Assembly: GCA_019359115.1 (NCBI GenBank)
Contig: JAHHHW010000084.1
Location: 1 to 63,036, forward strand
Length of the DNA stretch: 63,036 nt
Source of the DNA: Pelatocladus maniniholoensis HA4357-MV3
GTDB lineage: Bacteria; Cyanobacteriota; Cyanobacteriia; Cyanobacteriales; Nostocaceae
Direction of reading: 5' to 3'
A model generated the notes under the pieces. The model saw only the letters and a list, made by a program, of their open reading frames with translations, had not been told where the DNA came from and did not search any database. Below are positions 59,029-63,036 of the stretch, one piece after another; position 1 is the first letter of the stretch, and each line of letters begins with the position of its first letter. The position numbers and the translations under genes were made by a program.

Positions 59029-59526
59029 ATGCCTAAATTCGATGGTGCTAAGTGGAAAAAAGTATCTGTGAGCCTTCCCTTTGGTATTGGTTCGGCTGAA
59101 TGGGAAGTTGACCCAACTGAACGACGGGCTGCATGGTCGCTGTATGTGGAACTTGTGACACGTATTGCTGTTCAGCCTTTGGATTCTAACGAAGGATTAA
59201 TGCGTGAGGCTCTAAATTCTTTATACAGCCTTTTTGGCACGACACGGGAAATTCTCAAAGAAGCTGGGCCTGATGTTGGTGCATCTCACGATTCAGTCGG
59301 GGGAATTGCTATAGCAGTGTTGAATAATGGTTTACGCCCCGTCCTGGCAAAATGGCATCCAATATTACAAACATGGGAAGCCCAGCGTCCACCTCACCTG
59401 AGTCCGAAAGAGCATGAGCGCAATTGGTCTGAGGAAGCGAAATTGCGGGATGAGTTGGAATTGTTGAGAAGGGATTTAGAGCAGTATGCAGATGCGTTGG
59501 CGGTTATTGCGGGTGTGAAGGAGTAA
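59029..59526 (+). CDS. hypothetical protein, 165 aa
   Basis: A soluble protein. The N-terminus VSVSLPFGIGSAEWEVDPTE is followed by a helical domain (RRAAWSLYVELVTRIAVQPL), a well-ordered middle (GGIAIAVLNNGLRPVLAKWH) and a charged C-terminal helix (about 130-160). I do not recognise the family, though the composition is that of a conserved protein. It is convergent with the PD-(D/E)XK gene. Confidence 0.78.
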   Translation: MPKFDGAKWKKVSVSLPFGIGSAEWEVDPTERRAAWSLYVELVTRIAVQPLDSNEGLMREALNSLYSLFGTTREILKEAGPDVGASHDSVGGIAIAVLNNGLRPVLAKWHPILQTWEAQRPPHLSPKEHERNWSEEAKLRDELELLRRDLEQYADALAVIAGVKE

Positions 59527-59572
59527 CAAAAGGAAGCTATAAATGATATCGTAACTAGCTAGCTTAATTTTC

Positions 59573-60400
59573 TTAGACTGTTTGCGAAGCCTTAAAAGCA
59601 GAAAATTCACATATAGAATTAAATGGGCAAAATCGACAGTGATAGCCAGGATTTGGCGGAAATATTTGGCTAAATTTCTGGCTTCCCCTTTGATATTTTT
59701 GCAAATCTTGTTGGTGTTTTTGAGCAATATTAGCCAATTCAAACTCCAGAAAATCTAATTCGCCTTTGGTAACACTTATCAATTCCGATTTTTTAGAAAA
59801 TTCTAAATTATAAAAGGAAGCTATAGCTTTGTGTCTAGGATAAAGATAACGAGCTGCCAATAAGTAAACTAATGCCTGACGACGGTCAAAAGCAGATTTA
59901 CCAGTTTTAAAATCTAAAATATGTAAATTGCCTGAAGATTCGATGAAAATACAGTCCATCGCCGCATACAAGCGGAAACAATAATGCTTTTGATCGATTA
60001 AAATTGGTTTGGGAAATCCTTCATCGCCACGGGTTAACAAGACTATACGTTTACCTGAAAGCAATGGCTCATTGTGGTATTTCTTCAAAATTTGCAGCAC
60101 ACGCTGTTGCACTTCATCAGGTGAATTGCTTAGTCTCAGTAGTTCGGCAACTTTTTCTACGCCGTCTGATTGATTTAATAAGTATCTGTGATGATGAAAT
60201 TCGTAAACACCTTTTTGTGCTAATAAGCCTATACGTTGGGGTGGTGTAACTTTTGTTAAGAGTGCTTTAACTTGAGGTTCATGTTGGCGCGCTTTAATAT
60301 ATCCTCGTCTCATTTGACAGTGCCAACGTTGTTGCCCAGAAGCGGGGGCAACTAAAGACCAAAGATGATAACTGGCAAAAGGTCGCTCTGGAGTTGACAT
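59573..60400 (-). CDS. PD-(D/E)XK nuclease family protein
   Basis: The 275-residue protein has a Cas4/RecB-like nuclease core: LYAAMDCIFIESSGNLHILD then FKTGKSAFDRRQALVYLLAA (metal Asp, D-x-K and the QxxxY helix). A C-terminal cysteine cluster GYHCRFCPFNSICEF probably binds an iron-sulfur cluster together with an upstream Cys. No helicase or CRISPR genes are adjacent. It is a common cyanobacterial protein of unknown role in DNA processing. Confidence 0.82.
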   Translation of the reverse strand: MSTPERPFASYHLWSLVAPASGQQRWHCQMRRGYIKARQHEPQVKALLTKVTPPQRIGLLAQKGVYEFHHHRYLLNQSDGVEKVAELLRLSNSPDEVQQRVLQILKKYHNEPLLSGKRIVLLTRGDEGFPKPILIDQKHYCFRLYAAMDCIFIESSGNLHILDFKTGKSAFDRRQALVYLLAARYLYPRHKAIASFYNLEFSKKSELISVTKGELDFLEFELANIAQKHQQDLQKYQRGSQKFSQIFPPNPGYHCRFCPFNSICEFSAFKASQTV

Positions 60401-61085
60401 TACTTAGCAACTGTGAGACAAAGACGGGGCATAACATCAGCTACACAGGCTTCACTCATTTAGTAGCCAAGTAGCTAATCAAACTGCCATTTAAGTTATG
60501 GCAGATTTTGTTTGGACTGTAAAAATTGCTGAACGGTATTATGCGATCGTAATAAGTGACAATGCTACTTACTGAAATTCAGTTTAGAGCATTGATATTT
60601 ACTACTAACAGCTAAAACCCAGCATCTGAGTATGGGATTAAATATATCCTTGATTTTGTTGTTATTGCCACTCTAGAAATTACTAATTACTATTGTGGCA
60701 AAGATCTAGGCTGTATCGGAGGCTTTGTTTACCAACATTTTTGCTAGCTACTCAGTATCCACCTTTTCATCTTTGACCCTAAACTAGACTAAATCCTAGT
60801 AGCTCCACATCTAACAGAACGGGGAAAATATTGGGAATACCTGGTTAAAAGCCTTGGTTAAAAGTAAAGTACGATGCAGTATATTGTACTTTTGGTCTAC
60901 TTCTAGTGGTTGTGTAGATGAAGATTTGCAACACTAATCTTGACCTATACTTTACAAATAGTTAGATAAATTCTCGTTTAGAGATAAAAATATCTACATA
61001 TAAAAAATAATTACCACTTCTCAAAACCTCAAAACCTAAAATAGGTGGAGAAAGTTGTGGCTATGGCAGCTTGTTATCAATCATC
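60401..61085. other. 685-bp spacer
   Basis: AT-rich and without recognisable genes, repeats or strong hairpins. It presumably contains the lapA-like gene's promoter and that of the minus-strand nuclease gene. Confidence 0.5.
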
Positions 61086-61364
61086 ATGAAAACTCTTGCT
61101 ACTCTACTGACAATAATGATTCTAGTTTTTTGGATAATGGCTGTTGCCCTTCTCTCAGTACAAAACGCCACGCCAGTATCTTTAAAATTTCTCAGCTTTC
61201 AATCAATTCAACTTCCAGTAGGCTTGTTACTAGCTTTGTGTGCAGCTGTAGGCATGATCAGTATGGGTTTGCTACAACCATTGTGGAGACTGACTGGTTC
61301 TGAGCAAAGTCATTCTACTGCACAAGATGATGCAGAATTTTTTGTAGATGAAGAAGATTTTTAA
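61086..61364 (+). CDS. LapA family (DUF1049) membrane protein
   Basis: 92 residues from the ATG at 61086 (MKTLATLLTIMILVFWIMAV). Two membrane segments enclose VQNATPVSLKFLSFQSIQLP, the typical LapA/DUF1049 hairpin. The C-terminus is acidic. E. coli LapA acts with LapB in LPS assembly; the cyanobacterial role is unknown. The start at 61071 would add five residues without a better ribosome site. Confidence 0.83.
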   Translation: MKTLATLLTIMILVFWIMAVALLSVQNATPVSLKFLSFQSIQLPVGLLLALCAAVGMISMGLLQPLWRLTGSEQSHSTAQDDAEFFVDEEDF

Positions 61365-61402
61365 TTTTTAATTCAGTTATCAGTTATCAGTTATCAGTGA
61401 GA

Positions 61403-62041
61403 CTAGCGTCCTTTTTCGTGTAATGAATTAATAGCCATAGCACATTTTTGTGTTAATACTTCTAATTCTTCTCTATCAGTGGAAGTGGGTGCGGGTATCA
61501 CTTCACCAATTCTTATTGTCACGGGAACTGCACGAGGGATAACGACACCTTTTTCTTCAATAGCCTGTGTTCCCCACAAACAAACAGGTAACAATGGTAC
61601 TTGTGCTTTAGCGGCTATTAAAGCAGCGCCTCGTTTCGGATCTGTAATGCGTCCGTCAGGAGTGCGAGTACCTTGTAAAAAGACACCTACAGCCCATCCC
61701 TCATCAAGATATTTGAGGGCTGCACGAATAGCAGTGCGATCGCTTGTACCCCGGCTAACCGGATAAGCACCATATAATTCAATGGCTTGTTTTAAGACTG
61801 GGACTTTAAATAGTTCTTCTTTGGCCATATACGCCACAGGACGGCGCACACAGTTGGAAATAATTGGCGGATCATAATTACTGGCATGATTGCTTACTAC
61901 CACCAAAGGCCCGCTCAAAGGGACATTTTCTGCACCATAAATTTTGCCTCGAAAGTAAACATTTAGCACGGGGCTAACAACAGACCACTTAAAGGCTTGG
62001 TAGAGTAATAGACTAGCTAAAGGTTCCCGGTTTTTGCCCAC
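61403..62041 (-). CDS. plsC: 1-acyl-sn-glycerol-3-phosphate acyltransferase
   Basis: The 212-residue protein carries the acyltransferase motifs NHASNYDPP (H-x4-D), a GAYPVSRGTSDR segment, and VFLQGTRTPDG where many PlsC proteins have PEGTR. PLLPVCLWGTQ follows. It acylates lysophosphatidic acid to phosphatidic acid at the membrane. Length fits the cyanobacterial family. In Nostocales it is often next to fatty acid genes, which would lie outside this window. Confidence 0.9.
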   Translation of the reverse strand: MGKNREPLASLLLYQAFKWSVVSPVLNVYFRGKIYGAENVPLSGPLVVVSNHASNYDPPIISNCVRRPVAYMAKEELFKVPVLKQAIELYGAYPVSRGTSDRTAIRAALKYLDEGWAVGVFLQGTRTPDGRITDPKRGAALIAAKAQVPLLPVCLWGTQAIEEKGVVIPRAVPVTIRIGEVIPAPTSTDREELEVLTQKCAMAINSLHEKGR

Positions 62042-62086
62042 AGAAGATAATTGAAATCAGACAAAATTAAGGATAAGCGATCGCCA

Positions 62087-62380
62087 CTACTTTTGTACAA
62101 CTTCGCTCAATGCTTCATGAATTATCTCATCACTGACGCCACGACGCTTGAGACTCGCAACTAATGCACAAACAGTATCTCCATCCAAACGCTCTAAATC
62201 TGCTCGCAGCCCCTGACCGATGTAAGCACGAATTAAAGGTTGATAACCAGAAAAACCAAGTAATGGAGCGACTCGTTTTAGATCCTCTACTACATCTTCA
62301 GGAATTCGGATTGTAATAGTTGTCATGGGACGATTTCGGTCTAATCGTTTTTTCATGTCAATACGTTTTACTGACTCCAT
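62087..62380 (-). CDS. ribbon-helix-helix-like small protein
   Basis: 97 residues. The part TTITIRIPEDVVEDLKRVAP plus LLGFSGYQPLIRAYIGQGLR looks like a CopG-type ribbon-helix-helix DNA-binding domain, with a helical C-terminus. In-frame ATGs at 62380, 62356 and 62326 are possible starts; the first overlaps the end of the beta-lactamase fragment by 13 bp. Antitoxin or self-regulator is possible. No toxin gene is visible. Confidence 0.65.
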   Translation of the reverse strand: MESVKRIDMKKRLDRNRPMTTITIRIPEDVVEDLKRVAPLLGFSGYQPLIRAYIGQGLRADLERLDGDTVCALVASLKRRGVSDEIIHEALSEVVQK

Positions 62381-62889
62381 TTATCCCATGCAGTCCGCGC
62401 CACCTTTGCTATAACTTCTTCGCGTGCAGCATCGTCAGCCGTAGAATCTGAAACAAAAATCGCTATAGCCAAATGCTGGCTATTTGGTAACGTCACGAGT
62501 CCCACATCATTTGTTGCAGCCGTCACTCTGTTAACAGTGCCTGATGTGCCAGTCTTATGTGCTACAACCGTCCCATCAGGCAACATTCCTTTGATACGTC
62601 GTAAACCTGTGGATGTCTCTGTCATCAAGCGCAGTAACAACGCTTGGCTAGATTTTGAAAGCCCTCGCCCCTCGTCTAATGCACGTAACAAAACGACCAT
62701 TGCTTCAGGTGTTGCCCAGTTGCGATACTGGACTGATTTGTCTTGTCCTATCTCTTTTTCTGTACTAACCACGATGACGCCATTTACACCAAGTTTACGC
62801 AAATACTTCGTGACAACTTCCGGCCCGCCAACAAGTTTTAACAGCACATCACAAGCTGTGCCATCGCTTTCGGACACCATATATTTCAA
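62368..62889 (-). pseudogene. 5'-truncated class A beta-lactamase
   Basis: The remaining 173 codons start within the conserved YMVSESDGTACDVLLKL (SDN-type motif). They include the omega-loop region (TEKEIG, VQYRNWATPEAMV) and the KTG motif in VAHKTGTSG, and run to a normal C-terminus. The in-frame codons just upstream (SLTQLLK) still look homologous, but a stop follows within about 20 codons. The first half with the catalytic Ser-x-x-Lys is absent, replaced by unrelated DNA. It cannot be an active beta-lactamase. PER-like sequences are the nearest I recall. Confidence 0.78.
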
Positions 62890-62962
62890 TAGTTGAGTTA
62901 GACTTAGGGACTTCCAAAAAATAAATCATACAAAAAAACTTAAGAGAGGACATGGAAATAAG

Positions 62963-62975
62963 AATGATAATCATT
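62963..62975. promoter_or_regulatory. Fur-box-like palindrome
   Basis: AATGATAATCATT is identical to the central 13 bases of the E. coli Fur consensus (GATAATGATAATCATTATC). It lies in the spacer upstream of the truncated beta-lactamase. A gene outside the window could equally be its target. Confidence 0.4.
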
Positions 62976-62989
62976 TAAGAGAGGCGAGA

Positions 62990-63018
62990 GTGGGCGGTTG
63001 CCAACGGCAACCGCCCAC
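62990..63018. terminator. 13-bp perfect hairpin
   Basis: GTGGGCGGTTGCC-AAC-GGCAACCGCCCAC, followed on the plus strand by AATAAAAAATT and preceded on the minus strand by a T-rich run. It could terminate a gene from outside the window. Confidence 0.55.
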
Positions 63019-63036
63019 AATAAAAAATTATGCATT

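Overview
The window comes from the chromosome of a filamentous, heterocyst-forming cyanobacterium (Nostocales type). Evidence: a hetC/hetP locus, the cyanobacterial split RNA polymerase genes rpoC1 and rpoC2, a Mo-nitrogenase C-terminal-domain protein, a CRR7 (chlororespiratory reduction) protein, many GCGATCGC (HIP1) sites, and abundant CCCCAAT-type short tandem repeats and small palindromic repeats between genes. No plasmid or phage backbone is seen.

Layout. 1-2.5 kb: tRNA-Thr(CGT), a DUF3493 membrane protein and a surface SLH/beta-helix protein. 2.5-10.4 kb: a heterocyst commitment locus on the minus strand (hetC exporter, a HlyD-like adaptor, hetP) with a good HetR-type operator upstream of the adaptor. 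11.5-15.1 kb: GH116 glycosidase, GIY-YIG protein and a small conserved protein. 15.4-26.8 kb: rpsT, tatD, rpoB, rpoC1, rpoC2. 27.6-29.5 kb: hisD and a universal stress protein. 29.5-37 kb: a terpene/encapsulin island. 37.6-48 kb: ppk, a response regulator, DUF2854, crr7, recJ, sbcD, cysH and small ORFs. 48-63 kb: methyltransferases, a creatininase-family amidohydrolase, glycosyltransferases, a transaldolase-family enzyme, MBL hydrolase, a PD-(D/E)XK nuclease, LapA, PlsC, and a 5'-truncated class A beta-lactamase at the edge.

The most interesting region is 29.5-37 kb. A cis-prenyltransferase and a terpene cyclase of the 2-methylisoborneol-synthase type lie directly upstream of two paralogous Family 2B encapsulin shell genes, each with an internal cyclic-nucleotide-binding-like domain. 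The usual GPP methyltransferase of 2-methylisoborneol operons is absent. The two enzyme genes look GC-rich against AT-rich surroundings. They sit just downstream of two N-terminal scraps of a geosmin-synthase-like gene, and a decayed third encapsulin C-terminus, split by two copies of a small inverted-repeat element, lies further upstream. My reading is that a foreign enzyme cassette replaced the cargo gene of an older geosmin-synthase/encapsulin operon. The product would be a nanocompartment pairing a cis-prenyl diphosphate supply with an encapsulated cyclase. The second notable system is the hetC-hlyD-like-hetP locus: the exporter has a degenerate ATPase signature and a missing switch histidine, and repeat DNA is inserted in frame in its linker.

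Repeat DNA is unusually active here. In-frame repeat insertions occur in hetC, recJ and a glycosyltransferase. Tandem arrays have 21-, 42- and 63-bp units. At least four small inverted-repeat (MITE-like) families are visible, several with target duplications readable from the sequence.
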